Shown here piece by piece: positions 14,583 through 35,991 of a DNA stretch of 64,000 bases. Where the stretch lies: assembly GCA_026393835.1 (NCBI GenBank), contig JAPKZK010000149.1:1-64000 (forward strand). The letters run 5' to 3'. How positions within the stretch are numbered: position 1 is the stretch's first letter; every line of letters begins with the position of its first letter. A program made the position numbers and the translations under genes. Under the pieces are notes generated by a model. The model was given only the letters and a program-made list of their open reading frames with translations. It did no database searches and was not told the origin of the DNA. The stretch is from Candidatus Aminicenantota bacterium (GTDB taxonomy: Bacteria; Acidobacteriota; Aminicenantia; UBA2199).

Positions 14583-17435
14583 ATGAGCGAAGCAATAAAA
14601 GAATTTGTAAAAATCCCAAACCCGTATGACCCTTATGATTTTAATACGGGCCGTTCTTATTACAGCAAGAAAGTTGTAAGAAGACTAAAAACGATTTTCG
14701 AATCCGGGTCGCCGCAAAAAATAATTTACCTCCAGGGAAAAGAAGGGTCCGGGAAATCCAGTACCCTGAACCGGATTAAAAACGATGCCGGCATCCTGGG
14801 GGAGCGATATATTCCTATCTATATCGATTTAAAAAGTATTACCAGGGAAAAAAATGAAAATATTTTATTCAAACTCTACGAAATCCTGCGAAAGCCTATT
14901 ATCGAATTCAAACTGCAAACGAAAAAGGCCCACATTGAACCGCAGCAGGGTCATATCACCCAGGAAGATATCCGCCAAACCATCCTGGATTTGACTCACC
15001 GGGTTGGGGGCAGCGATACGATCGTATTATTGATATTCGATGATTTCGATGGCAAGGCCCTCATTGAAAACAAGGAAACCTACCGTCCTATCATTCATAC
15101 GTTAATGAAAGTGTGTAAAGGCAATGGTAAATTCCGGGTTATTTTGAGCGGCAGCGATGAGATACCGGAAACCCTCAGACGCCCCGGTTCCGTTATGGGG
15201 GACTGCCTGGAAAAGCTGCGGGTAATCAAGATGCTGTTGGTGGACCCCAAGGATTTCGATCGCTTGATCGTAGAACCGGTGAAGCGCTATGTAACCTATA
15301 CCCCGCCGGCCCTGGAAGAAATTAAAAATATCACGGGAGGAAATTTATATTGCCAACAATTCCTTTGTCACTATATTATCCGCCATCTGAACGACAGGGG
15401 AAAATATGACTGTGAGAGCGAGGATGTCATTGCCGCGGCCCGGTTGATGATCATGGATAGGCGAGACGATTTCGATCACTTCTGGAGCAGGCTGGACCTG
15501 GAACATAAGTTAGTATGCTCCGCGCTAATGGATAATAATATCGTTTTCCACCGCGACGGCTATTATTTTATCGAGGCAGCTACTCTACTGGATGAAATAT
15601 TTGATCCCAGGGAGTTGAAGGATATTTTAAAACGCCTGTATGAAAAGGATTTCATCCATCAACCTGACGGTAGGCAATTCAAGGGGTTTCCTTTTAAAAT
15701 ACCGTTGTTCGGCAACTGGATAAAAGAGAAACACCCTTTTATCAAAACAATGGTAGAGAATATCGAAGCCATTGCCAATCAAAAAGACCTGGCCCGCCTG
15801 GGGCGAATCGTAGAAAAACTACCGGGGGAGGCTTTCCCCCCAAATCACCGGGACGCCGTAAAGGTCATCCAAAAATGGCTGGAGACTCAAAATATAATGT
15901 CCGATAAAGGCTGGATCGACCGGGAAAGGACAGGGGAATTGGCCGGGCTCATATGCCAAATACTGGATATTTCGATATTGAATACATCCCAGCCGGCAAT
16001 GGGTTATTTTATCATCGATTTTTCAAAATTAAGCATCGGTAGTATTAAAGAGGCCATCCTGGTTATCCAGGACAGGCTGGAATGGTCGCAAACCGATATC
16101 GAGCATTTTAAAAGCGCCGTCATACCGCATGTCCAACCCACCATGCCCTGTTTATTCCTATGTTTCAAGAAAAACGATAAAATAATCGAACTGGAAAAAA
16201 AAGCATTTCTGAATATTATCCCGGTGGAGGATGATGATATCAAAAATATCCTCTTCTCAAGCTACCCCATCCAGTTATTAAAAGAATTATTGCTGCAGCG
16301 GATATCCAGCGTGCATATCTCGCCGTACAGGACCGAAGGACCGGCGACAACAACATTTTACGGCAGACAAAACGAAATCCGGAAGTTATTAAGCCCTTCC
16401 AACCAGAATTTTATCATACTGGGGGCGCGGAGAATCGGTAAGTCTTCATTAATCATGCGTTTCAAAGGCGCCCTCGATAACCTGGGATGCCATTCGATCT
16501 ATGCGGACCTGGAATCCCCCCCGAATCATGATTACTCGGCTTTCCTGGCCACCATGGAAAACGAAGCAGGGAGATGTTTAAAAAAGAAATACCAATTTAA
16601 TAACAGCCTGGATACGTTTGTCATGGAGATGCAAAAACTGAAAGATGAACAAAAAAGAGTGATCATTATCCTGGATGAAGTGGATGAACTGTTGAAATTC
16701 GATAAGAAAAACGATTATCAGCTCATCAAAGCGCTCCGCAACCTGTCTCATGTGGGCTGCTGCCAGTTTATTCTTTCCGGTTTTGAAATTCTTTACAAAT
16801 CCAAGAGAGAAATCGATTCCCCGCTGTATAATTTTGGCGAAGAAATGCAACTGGGACCGCTGGAAAAACAATATGCCCTTGACCTGATTACGGAACCCAT
16901 GGCCAATATCGGCATCGATTATTACCAGGCCGATGATAGGGAGCTCATTTTAGAATACACCTCCTGTCATCCCAATTTGCTCCAGTTCTTTTGTAAAAAG
17001 TTAATCGAAAAAATATCCAAAGAGAGCAATCGACGCACTATTTATAAAGAAGATATCCGGGAATTGTTCGATTTCGAATATGAAAATTATATATTTAATG
17101 AGTTTTATATGTTTTATGAAGACCTTGATGAACTGGAAAAACTGATTATTTTGGTGCTGGCAAAAGATGCCCCTACTGAAAAAGAATTTGCTATGGCCTT
17201 CATTAACCGGGTATTAAAAAACAGGGGCGTAGATTTACTTGAAGATGTGATCCATAAAGCCTCTCAAAAGTTGATGCTGCGATTTATTTTCAGCGAAAGA
17301 AAACAGGGCCGGTATACGTTTGCCCTTCCGCATTTCCCGGATGTCATCCGGAAAAGAGACGATCATAACCTGGTAGAAGATTTATCCCGGAGTTTAATCG
17401 AAAGAATAAAGGAGAAATTTAATGGAAAGCCTTAA
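14583..17435 (+). CDS. large protein with two AAA/STAND-type ATPase domains
   Basis: 950 residues, no signal or membrane segment. The first ATPase domain has Walker A GKEGSGKSS (about residue 52) and Walker B IVLLIFDDFD (about 150). A helical and beta middle region (about 300-570) follows. The second ATPase begins FYGRQNEIRKLL, with Walker A GARRIGKSSL (about 616) and Walker B VIIILDEVDELL (about 695), then a winged-helix-like tail. The second half resembles AAA_16/AAA_14-type STAND signalling ATPases. Its 3' end overlaps the next ATPase gene by 14 bp, indicating translational coupling and joint function. GAGGAAAA precedes the ATG. Confidence 0.75.
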   Translation: MSEAIKEFVKIPNPYDPYDFNTGRSYYSKKVVRRLKTIFESGSPQKIIYLQGKEGSGKSSTLNRIKNDAGILGERYIPIYIDLKSITREKNENILFKLYEILRKPIIEFKLQTKKAHIEPQQGHITQEDIRQTILDLTHRVGGSDTIVLLIFDDFDGKALIENKETYRPIIHTLMKVCKGNGKFRVILSGSDEIPETLRRPGSVMGDCLEKLRVIKMLLVDPKDFDRLIVEPVKRYVTYTPPALEEIKNITGGNLYCQQFLCHYIIRHLNDRGKYDCESEDVIAAARLMIMDRRDDFDHFWSRLDLEHKLVCSALMDNNIVFHRDGYYFIEAATLLDEIFDPRELKDILKRLYEKDFIHQPDGRQFKGFPFKIPLFGNWIKEKHPFIKTMVENIEAIANQKDLARLGRIVEKLPGEAFPPNHRDAVKVIQKWLETQNIMSDKGWIDRERTGELAGLICQILDISILNTSQPAMGYFIIDFSKLSIGSIKEAILVIQDRLEWSQTDIEHFKSAVIPHVQPTMPCLFLCFKKNDKIIELEKKAFLNIIPVEDDDIKNILFSSYPIQLLKELLLQRISSVHISPYRTEGPATTTFYGRQNEIRKLLSPSNQNFIILGARRIGKSSLIMRFKGALDNLGCHSIYADLESPPNHDYSAFLATMENEAGRCLKKKYQFNNSLDTFVMEMQKLKDEQKRVIIILDEVDELLKFDKKNDYQLIKALRNLSHVGCCQFILSGFEILYKSKREIDSPLYNFGEEMQLGPLEKQYALDLITEPMANIGIDYYQADDRELILEYTSCHPNLLQFFCKKLIEKISKESNRRTIYKEDIRELFDFEYENYIFNEFYMFYEDLDELEKLIILVLAKDAPTEKEFAMAFINRVLKNRGVDLLEDVIHKASQKLMLRFIFSERKQGRYTFALPHFPDVIRKRDDHNLVEDLSRSLIERIKEKFNGKP

Positions 17436-19221
17436 AGCCAATATGGTTGACAATCCTTACCGGTATAAAGGCCCCCTGGACCCCGACAGGGATAAATGGG
17501 TGTGCGTACCGAGAACCGGGAATGTCGAGAGGGTGATCACCGGTATTACAAAAGGCGATTATTGGGCCATCATCGGGCCGCGCCAGGTAGGCAAAACCAC
17601 TTTCTTACGACTCCTTCAAAAAGAGTACCCTTACGCCCATTATATCTATCTTAATTTCGAGATCAACGCCCCTACCAATGAACCGTTTTATAAATCCCTG
17701 TGCCAGGAATTCCGGAAACAGGTCCCCTCTCATTACCGGCAATCCAACGACGAAAATTGGGAAGCCAACAGCCCGGAAATAAATTTCCTTAACTTCCTGG
17801 AAAATTTCACCCCCAGCGATGACCAAAAAAAGATCATCCTGCTTTTTGATGAGATTGAGAAAATCGGTTTTGTCGGCAATTTTTTACATCTATGGCGAAA
17901 AGTGTACCATGAGCGCTATTATAAACCGGCTTTGAATAAATACCTGGTGGTTTTAGCCGGGTCCGTGGGCTTGATTTCTTTGACGCAAGGGGCCAATTCC
18001 CCCTTTAATATTGCCGAAATCTACGAAATAAAAGATTTCACGGAAGAAGAAACCTTGACATTAATTGAAGAACCCCTTAAACATCTTCATATTGAAATAG
18101 AACCGGAAGCAAAACTGAAAATAGTCTCGGAAACTTCCGGGCACCCACAACTTTTGCAGCACCTGTGCCATATCCTTGTCGATAAAGCGCATGGTAAAGA
18201 CGGGGTGATAAGGAAGGAATACATCGACGAAGCCATTCACGCGTTATTTACTTCAAATTCTGTTTTAGATACCTTAAAGCAAGATATACGACTCAACCAT
18301 ATTCTTGAAGACTTGCTCAGCGATATTGCCGATGGTAAAAAACGAGACTATTTTCCCAATAAAGAATTTTCCAATTCAGGCGCCGGGGCCATTGTGGATG
18401 GCCACACCTACTGCGCTGTGCGAAACGGTATCTACAAAAAATTTATCCGGGGGATTCTCAAAGAGATTAAATATAAAATGCAAACCCCAGGCGACAGGGA
18501 ATTATTAAATTTAAGCGAAAATATCCGGGAGGACCTGGACAGGATAAAAATTTACGAGGAACAAGTGCCGTATGAAAATGATTTCCTTCTCTGGGAAAGG
18601 TGTTGGCACGAGTTAACGGATGTTGAAAAAAAAACCGAGAATTATAAAGCCCAAAAAGAAAAATTAGTAATGAATACCGGCCATTTAAACCAGGAATTAG
18701 CCAACAATATTGAAAATCTTGTGCAAAAACTCTCCGCTAAAATAAATAATGTGAAACACTTGATAATCGAAAAGAGAATCCTGATGCATTTCATCAAAAG
18801 CGACACCCACCCTATCATCGCCAGTATATTAAAATTATTGAAACTTGAGACTTCCGGCGATATCGAAGGTATTATCGCATCGGTCAGTGCAAATGAAATC
18901 GAAGAGATGACGATTCACAAAGTGCTTAGCGATACGCATTACATCATCCAGCAAGTAAGTTCCGACCGGATAGTTTGCACCCACCAGGCGCTGTTTAAAG
19001 AAATCAAGCGCTTTGCGGAGGCCGTGGCGCCGGTCAGTGACGTAGAACTTAAATTCATGCTGCATTTACCCATTATTCCTTTGATACTGGAAAACAAAGA
19101 GGCGTTTGAATCGGAAGTTGTGGATTTCAGCAAGGACCTGGAAGAAATCACGGGGGATTGGCTCATGCTTTTGGAAAACGTCCGCAGAAACGACCCGGTA
19201 AATGATTCTCAGGGAAACTGA
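17422..19221 (+). CDS. AAA-like domain ATPase, coupled to the preceding ATPase
   Basis: 599 residues. Begins NPYRYKGPLDPDRDKWVC and has Walker A IIGPRQVGKTTFL (about residue 53) and Walker B KIILLFDEIEKIG (about 138), then a sensor-type segment LVVLAGSVGLISL and GHPQLLQHLCHIL, as in bacterial AAA-like (AAA_35-type) ATPases that lead modular signalling proteins. The C-terminal half is charged and helical, with no recognised domain. It starts inside the end of the 950-residue ATPase gene and is followed 24 bp later by a kinase, so the three products may form one signalling unit. Confidence 0.75.
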   Translation: MESLKANMVDNPYRYKGPLDPDRDKWVCVPRTGNVERVITGITKGDYWAIIGPRQVGKTTFLRLLQKEYPYAHYIYLNFEINAPTNEPFYKSLCQEFRKQVPSHYRQSNDENWEANSPEINFLNFLENFTPSDDQKKIILLFDEIEKIGFVGNFLHLWRKVYHERYYKPALNKYLVVLAGSVGLISLTQGANSPFNIAEIYEIKDFTEEETLTLIEEPLKHLHIEIEPEAKLKIVSETSGHPQLLQHLCHILVDKAHGKDGVIRKEYIDEAIHALFTSNSVLDTLKQDIRLNHILEDLLSDIADGKKRDYFPNKEFSNSGAGAIVDGHTYCAVRNGIYKKFIRGILKEIKYKMQTPGDRELLNLSENIREDLDRIKIYEEQVPYENDFLLWERCWHELTDVEKKTENYKAQKEKLVMNTGHLNQELANNIENLVQKLSAKINNVKHLIIEKRILMHFIKSDTHPIIASILKLLKLETSGDIEGIIASVSANEIEEMTIHKVLSDTHYIIQQVSSDRIVCTHQALFKEIKRFAEAVAPVSDVELKFMLHLPIIPLILENKEAFESEVVDFSKDLEEITGDWLMLLENVRRNDPVNDSQGN

Positions 19222-19245
19222 TTTCTTAAAATCACCAGGACAGAT

Positions 19246-20853
19246 ATGAATACAGTTAAGAAGAAAACAGCGGAAGAGAAAGAGTATCTCAAAAACGCCG
19301 CCGGTCATGCCTTTGACCTGGGCAATTTTGCGGAAGCCGCGGATTTGTATTTCCAGGCGGAGGAGTTCGGGAAGGCAGCGGAACTATTCGAGTGGGCCAA
19401 AGAATATGAAAAAGCAGCGCTTTGTTATTTTAAGAACCAGGAATATAACGCCTCCGGCGATAACTACTTGAAAGTCTCACAGTATGAAAAAGCAGCTAAA
19501 ATATACACCCTGGGTAGAGAATTTAAAAAAGCGGCCGGCGTCTTTCTAAAGTTACGCAATTACCCGGAGGCCGGGAAACTGTATGAACGGGCCGGGGCTT
19601 ATTTTAACGCGGGAGAAGCATTCTTTTTAGCCCACCAGGAAGAAAGGGCCCTGGAAAACCTGGAAAAGGCAAATGAAACGAATCCCGGGTATTTAAAAAA
19701 CCTCGGGAGAATGTCCGAGCTTTTTTTGCAAATGGGCCAACCGCAAGCAGTCATCGACCGGGTAGAGCCGTTAACCTGGGACAAACAGCTAGATGAAGCG
19801 AATGTCGATTGGTTTGATATCCTGGGAAAAGCCTACACGCATATCGGGAAATATCAAAAAGCGAAAGATGTTTATCTCAAGATTTTAGAGTTCGATCCTT
19901 TTTCCCCGGGGATACAACAGGAACTAATGAAGATTTCGGAATTAGGAGACGAACTCCTGGAAATGCATAACAGAGAAAGATACCATAAAATGGAAGAAGT
20001 TGGCCGGGGCGCCATGGGAGTCGTTTACAAGGCGGAAGACCTGGAATTAAAACGCGTGGTGGCCCTTAAGATACTGGATAAAAGCGTTATCAAAGGTCAC
20101 AGGGATATCATTAATCTCTTCCTCTCGGAGGCTGAAAAAGTCGCGCAATTAAAGCATCCTAATATTGTAACGGTCTTCGATAGGGGGAAAATCGCTGATG
20201 ATTACTTTATCTCCATGGAATTTATCGAAGGTATCACCCTCATGGAGCTTATCCGGGAACAACATCCCATCCCCCTGGAGGGAATCCTGGTTATCTCAAA
20301 AAAATTGTTTACTGCGCTGTCTCATGCACATCAAAAAGGGATCATTCACCGGGATATCAAACCCGGGAATATAATGATAAATTATGAAAACGAGGTAAAG
20401 GTATTGGACTTTAGCATTGCCGTACTGAGAGACGATTTAATAAAGGAAAATAGCGAGATGGTTTTAGGTACTCCCCGTTACATGTCCCCGGAGCAGTTTG
20501 AGAATGCGGTAACAGATCATCGGACCGATATTTATTCCGCGGGTGTTACCCTATTTCACCTGGTCACGGGGAACCCCCCTTTCGATGGCGCCTCACTTAC
20601 TGAAATTCGGGGAAAACACCTGGACGCCCCCATCCCCCCGATTAAAGAGTTAAGACCGGATACGCCGGCAAAGCTCATCCGGATCATTGAAACCTGCATG
20701 GCGAAGAGGCAGGAGGATCGATTTCCCCAGGCAAGTATTGTTCTTAGCGAACTAAACAAGATAAGCGGGGCGAATGAGGGGATTATCATAAATGGGGGGG
20801 ATAAATTAAACGTTTTTACCGATAAAGAGCGGACAGCGGCGATAACAAGGTAA
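19246..20853 (+). CDS. TPR-Ser/Thr protein kinase
   Basis: 535 residues. Residues about 10-235 are tandem TPR-like helices with recurring EYEKAALCYFKNQEY-type units. The kinase domain starts near residue 246: GRGAMGVVYKAE (glycine loop), VVALKIL (Lys), IIHRDIKPGNIM (catalytic loop, about 368), GTPRYMSPEQ, and DIYSAGVTLFHLVTG. The metal-binding DFG motif reads DFS, which changes only the Gly and keeps the Asp. No membrane segment follows the kinase domain, so it is probably soluble. As the last gene of the four-gene operon it may phosphorylate or be scaffolded with the ATPases. It converges on folD with a 31-bp gap. Confidence 0.88.
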   Translation: MNTVKKKTAEEKEYLKNAAGHAFDLGNFAEAADLYFQAEEFGKAAELFEWAKEYEKAALCYFKNQEYNASGDNYLKVSQYEKAAKIYTLGREFKKAAGVFLKLRNYPEAGKLYERAGAYFNAGEAFFLAHQEERALENLEKANETNPGYLKNLGRMSELFLQMGQPQAVIDRVEPLTWDKQLDEANVDWFDILGKAYTHIGKYQKAKDVYLKILEFDPFSPGIQQELMKISELGDELLEMHNRERYHKMEEVGRGAMGVVYKAEDLELKRVVALKILDKSVIKGHRDIINLFLSEAEKVAQLKHPNIVTVFDRGKIADDYFISMEFIEGITLMELIREQHPIPLEGILVISKKLFTALSHAHQKGIIHRDIKPGNIMINYENEVKVLDFSIAVLRDDLIKENSEMVLGTPRYMSPEQFENAVTDHRTDIYSAGVTLFHLVTGNPPFDGASLTEIRGKHLDAPIPPIKELRPDTPAKLIRIIETCMAKRQEDRFPQASIVLSELNKISGANEGIIINGGDKLNVFTDKERTAAITR

Positions 20854-20884
20854 AAAATTATAATTTATCATTTATAATTAAGAT

Positions 20885-21772
20885 TTACTTCTTAATTTCC
20901 ACCAGTCGTTTGGCGCTGTCCAGGGTATTTTGCAGCAGCATGGCAATGGTCATGGGGCCGACGCCGCCGGGCACGGGGGTGATGGCCGAGGCGATTTCTT
21001 TTACTTCATCGAAAGCCACGTCGCCGGTGAGGCGGTACCCTTTTTCACTGGAGGGATCGTCCACTGAATTCATGCCCACATCGATAACTACCGCGCCCGG
21101 TTTGACCCAATCGCCCCGCACCATTTCCACACGTCCCACGGCAGCCACCAGGATGTCTGCTTCGCGCACGACAGCAGGTAAATCTTTGGTGCGGGAATGA
21201 CAGATAGTAACAGTGGCGTTGCGATGTAATAGCAGCATGGCCACGGGGAGTCCCACGATATTGCTCCTGCCCAGGACCACGGCCCGTTTGCCTTCGATTT
21301 CGACGCCGGTCCGGTTCAGCAGTTCGATACAGCCTTTGGGTGTACAAGGAACAAACAACGGCTCGCGCCGTTTCATGGACAGGCGGCCGATATTAATGGG
21401 GTGCAAGCCGTCTACATCTTTTTCCAGGCTGATGGCCCCCAGGATATCTTCTTCGTCGATGTGTCCCGGCAGCGGCAATTGCACCAGGATGCCGTGCACT
21501 TCCGGGTTGGCGTTTAGTTCACGAACCACCTTGAGTAATTCTTCGGAACCGATATCTCCCGGCAGGTCATGTCCGAAAGAGGTCATGCCCACTTTGGCGC
21601 AGGCTTTTTTCTTCATTTTTACATAGGTCTGAGAGTCTTTGCGGGCGCCCACCAGTACGGTGGCCAGGCCGGGGACTTTGCCGGTCCTTTCTTTCATTGC
21701 CTCTACTTCTAATTTTATCTCGTTATGGATGGCGGCGGCGATTTGATTGCCGTCGATCAGTTGCGCTTTCAT
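20885..21772 (-). CDS. folD: bifunctional methylenetetrahydrofolate dehydrogenase/methenyltetrahydrofolate cyclohydrolase
   Basis: 295 residues, the standard length. Catalyses the NADP-dependent oxidation of 5,10-methylene-THF and hydrolysis to 10-formyl-THF. Visible signatures are SQTYVKMKKKACAKVGM (catalytic Tyr and Lys), VHGILVQLPLPGHID, KDVDGLHPINIGRL, the Rossmann segment VVLGRSNIVGLPVAMLLL, and ITPVPGGVGPMTIAMLLQNT. It is on the same strand as the NRPS but separated by about 100 bp containing repeats, so co-transcription is not implied. AAAGGAGATACCG precedes the ATG. Confidence 0.96.
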   Translation of the reverse strand: MKAQLIDGNQIAAAIHNEIKLEVEAMKERTGKVPGLATVLVGARKDSQTYVKMKKKACAKVGMTSFGHDLPGDIGSEELLKVVRELNANPEVHGILVQLPLPGHIDEEDILGAISLEKDVDGLHPINIGRLSMKRREPLFVPCTPKGCIELLNRTGVEIEGKRAVVLGRSNIVGLPVAMLLLHRNATVTICHSRTKDLPAVVREADILVAAVGRVEMVRGDWVKPGAVVIDVGMNSVDDPSSEKGYRLTGDVAFDEVKEIASAITPVPGGVGPMTIAMLLQNTLDSAKRLVEIKK

Positions 21773-21796
21773 CGGTATCTCCTTTGTAGTCTAAAA

Positions 21797-21866
21797 AAGC
21801 AGCCGCGAAGAACGCGAAGACACGCGAAGAAAAACAATTCGTGTAAATTCGTGTAATTCGTGGGCA
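21797..21866. repeat. dispersed repeats between folD and the NRPS gene
   Basis: AGCCGCGAAGAACGCGAAGA and CACGCGAAG units, followed by CGTGTAAATTCGTGTAATTC. Same families as at 12164-12270 and 33560-33592. Confidence 0.75.
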
Positions 21867-21873
21867 TTTTTTT

Positions 21874-33534
<11,661 letters not shown>

Positions 33535-33559
33535 GGTGTTTGTCGATTTATATTTTTTT

Positions 33560-33592
33560 TTTCGCGTTCCTTCGCGTTCTTAGCGGCTAAAA
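33560..33592. repeat. CGCGTTCCTTCGCGTTCTTAGCGGCTA repeat upstream of the NRPS start
   Basis: Copy of the dispersed repeat also seen at about 4768, 12205, 21797 and 56712. It fills the 78-bp gap between the TonB receptor and NRPS genes. Confidence 0.75.
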
Positions 33593-33612
33593 TTAACTAT
33601 ACCTCCCGCGGC

Positions 33613-35808
33613 TTAAAATTTCCAACCCAGGGTTAAGAGAAAGGATATGCCGCGTCCGACAGTGCCTTTTCGGGCGAAGAGGTAGTTATTGGAGGTGGTG
33701 GGATAATAAATTTTTTGATCCAGCAAGTTGGAACCCCGCAGGTCTAAATACAATCCCGTCTTAAATAGTTTCTTTATTCTCAAATTGGCGCCCAGCAGGA
33801 AATAGCCGTCCACTTTTCGGCCCAGACGCTTCGGCGTCGGGTTCCCCTGGGAATCTGTCATTGTAACATCGTAATAGGATCCCATGGGGCCAACATAATT
33901 CCCGGTTAGGGCCAGCGATATATTTTTTTGAATGAGACAGGCGGCTTTGAAGTACCCCAGGAAATGGGGGGAATAGCCCGGGGGATTCTCAACTTCAACC
34001 TCAACCTTAGTCTTTGGATCAGTCCGTTTATCCTCTTTGGTATCCTGGTAGGTGGCGCTGAATTCGAAGGAAAATTGCTCCATGGGCCTGGCTTGAAGAG
34101 TTAACTCAACGCCGGTGGTGTCCATTTTTCCCACATTGGCGTAATAAGATTTAAGAATGTCATCGCTAACGTACTGGGTTCTATAGATCAAGCGGTCCAG
34201 CATGTTCCTGAAAACGCTGGCGCTCACCGACCATTCCGGGGAATATTGGCCCACGTAATTTAACTCCAGGGTACGGATGTTTTCCGGTTCAGGATTGGGA
34301 CGAGGATCGGGGGGGAAATAGACATCCTCGGCCATCTGGAAAAACGAGGGCTGGTTAATGGCTTTTCCATATAGCAGCTTGAGAACATTCCGACCGTCGA
34401 AATTATAAATCAGCGCCAAACGCGGGATAAATTCCGCCCGGGTATAGGAATAATCGGTGTAAACCACGGAATAATCGGATGTTTCGATGTGACCTTTTTT
34501 AAGCTGCATCGTATAAGCCGGGATTTGTTCCAGCCGGAGGCCAGCAACGATCCTTAATCGCTGCGAGAGGCTGTAATTCCACTGAGTAAATAAGGACTGG
34601 GTCACCACGGATTCCCCTTTGGCCAGGGAAACGGCCCAGAGAGTAGCGCCGATGGCAGGCGCTGTGACTTCGTTCTTGATTTCCAGAATTTTACGGTAAT
34701 TCAAACCGGATGTGATTTCTAACTTGGAAGAAGGAGAGAGAAACAGGTTCACTTCAGCGTTATAGGCGCGGGACTCATCGTTCTGGATGCCCAAAAAATT
34801 TGGAAACAAGAACTTATAATCGTACACCGCCCTGTTCACGAAATACCCAAACCGGGCGTCTATTTTTACTTTGTTAGAAAATTCTTTTTGATACCCGAAA
34901 GCGATTCTCACAACCCTGGTATGTTGTGTTGTACCGTCGTCAATAGAAGGTAAGCCAACAATGATTTTTTTATCAGCTTCTGTAAAGCTGGAATCGAAGG
35001 AAAAGCCGTCGAATTGACCCGAAAAATTAAAATATTTTTCAGAATTTTGCAATTGGCCGTTGGTTCGGCCGCCGTCCGGTACATTAAAACCGGCCAGGGT
35101 GTCCGCATCCCCGATATCCGTATACGGGACATCCAGCCCGTCGGTATGGAAATAAGAGGCGTTAAGGGAATATTTGAAACCTCTTTCTTTCCCGGACAGC
35201 CGGGTGAAGAGTTTATGGGTATTTTCCGAACCCACGGAGGCGGATACCAGGGTGAGGGGTTTGTAGGATTCCACGACATTGGTTTTAATATTGATAACGC
35301 CGAAAAAAGCGCCGGTGCCGTATATCACGGACATGGGCCCGCGTACCACCTCGATCCTATCGATGGCTTCCACCGGCAGGTTGATATGCTGCAGCCAATT
35401 ACCGGAACTTAGTCCGTCGGTTTGGGCGACGCCGTTGACAAGAATAATAATATTCCGCTGGGGGATAACTGTCCAGAAACCGCGGACGCCAAAATTTTGC
35501 GTTAAATAATCGTCGGTCTGGTATAAGCCGGGGATATTTTCCAGGACTTCCGCCAGCGTCTGGTACCCGTACTTTTCAATATCCGCCCGCGTCACGATAA
35601 CAACGCTGGCCGGGATATCGATGACTTTTTCCGGCTTTTTACTGGCGGTGGTAATTTCCACTTTCAGCAAATCTTCCAACGACATGTCCATGACATCCAC
35701 CACTTGCTTTTCCTGGGCAAAAAGAGCAAGCGGCCTGCCCGGCGCAAATAATAAGAACAAGACCGGCAGCACAAAACCCATAACCCGGATAATCGACTTT
35801 TTCGTCAT
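33613..35808 (-). CDS. TonB-dependent outer-membrane receptor
   Basis: 731 residues. A signal peptide (MTKKSIIRVMGFVLPVLFLL then PGRPLALFAQ) precedes a TonB-box-like segment (DMSLEDLLKVEITTASKKPE), the plug domain (IPASVVIVTRADIEKYGYQT; VNGVAQTDGL; IEVVRGPMSVIYGTGAFFGV) and a 22-strand-type barrel ending in LLTLGWKF with the usual terminal aromatic residue. It imports a ligand across the outer membrane using TonB energy. The gene lies 78 bp upstream of the NRPS on the same strand, so uptake or sensing of the NRPS product or its metal complex is a reasonable guess. The plug is of the vitamin B12/colicin-receptor type, without carboxypeptidase-like repeats. ACCTCCTAA (plus strand) gives a good ribosome site before its ATG. 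Confidence 0.93.
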   Translation of the reverse strand: MTKKSIIRVMGFVLPVLFLLFAPGRPLALFAQEKQVVDVMDMSLEDLLKVEITTASKKPEKVIDIPASVVIVTRADIEKYGYQTLAEVLENIPGLYQTDDYLTQNFGVRGFWTVIPQRNIIILVNGVAQTDGLSSGNWLQHINLPVEAIDRIEVVRGPMSVIYGTGAFFGVINIKTNVVESYKPLTLVSASVGSENTHKLFTRLSGKERGFKYSLNASYFHTDGLDVPYTDIGDADTLAGFNVPDGGRTNGQLQNSEKYFNFSGQFDGFSFDSSFTEADKKIIVGLPSIDDGTTQHTRVVRIAFGYQKEFSNKVKIDARFGYFVNRAVYDYKFLFPNFLGIQNDESRAYNAEVNLFLSPSSKLEITSGLNYRKILEIKNEVTAPAIGATLWAVSLAKGESVVTQSLFTQWNYSLSQRLRIVAGLRLEQIPAYTMQLKKGHIETSDYSVVYTDYSYTRAEFIPRLALIYNFDGRNVLKLLYGKAINQPSFFQMAEDVYFPPDPRPNPEPENIRTLELNYVGQYSPEWSVSASVFRNMLDRLIYRTQYVSDDILKSYYANVGKMDTTGVELTLQARPMEQFSFEFSATYQDTKEDKRTDPKTKVEVEVENPPGYSPHFLGYFKAACLIQKNISLALTGNYVGPMGSYYDVTMTDSQGNPTPKRLGRKVDGYFLLGANLRIKKLFKTGLYLDLRGSNLLDQKIYYPTTSNNYLFARKGTVGRGISFLLTLGWKF

Positions 35809-35921
35809 CTTAAAACCTCCTAATGGCTTTTTCGATTCCCTTTATTATGATAAAAAAAAAAAAAAAAATACAAGTATTTTTTTATTTTTTATTTATCCGG
35901 GTTTGAATGGGTGAGAAAAAT

Positions 35922-35967
35922 CCCGGGCAAGCCCGGCCTTTTGGTTAAGACCTGGCGCTTGCCCGGG
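35922..35967 (-). terminator. rho-independent-like terminator of the serine hydrolase gene
   Basis: On the minus strand CCCGGGCAAGC (35967-35957) pairs with GCTTGCCCGGG (35932-35922), an 11-bp perfect stem with a 24-base loop, followed directly by ATTTTTCTC. It lies 25 bp past the stop of the 35992-37203 gene. Confidence 0.65.
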
Positions 35968-35991
35968 GTTGGCGCTAATATCTGACTGTTG

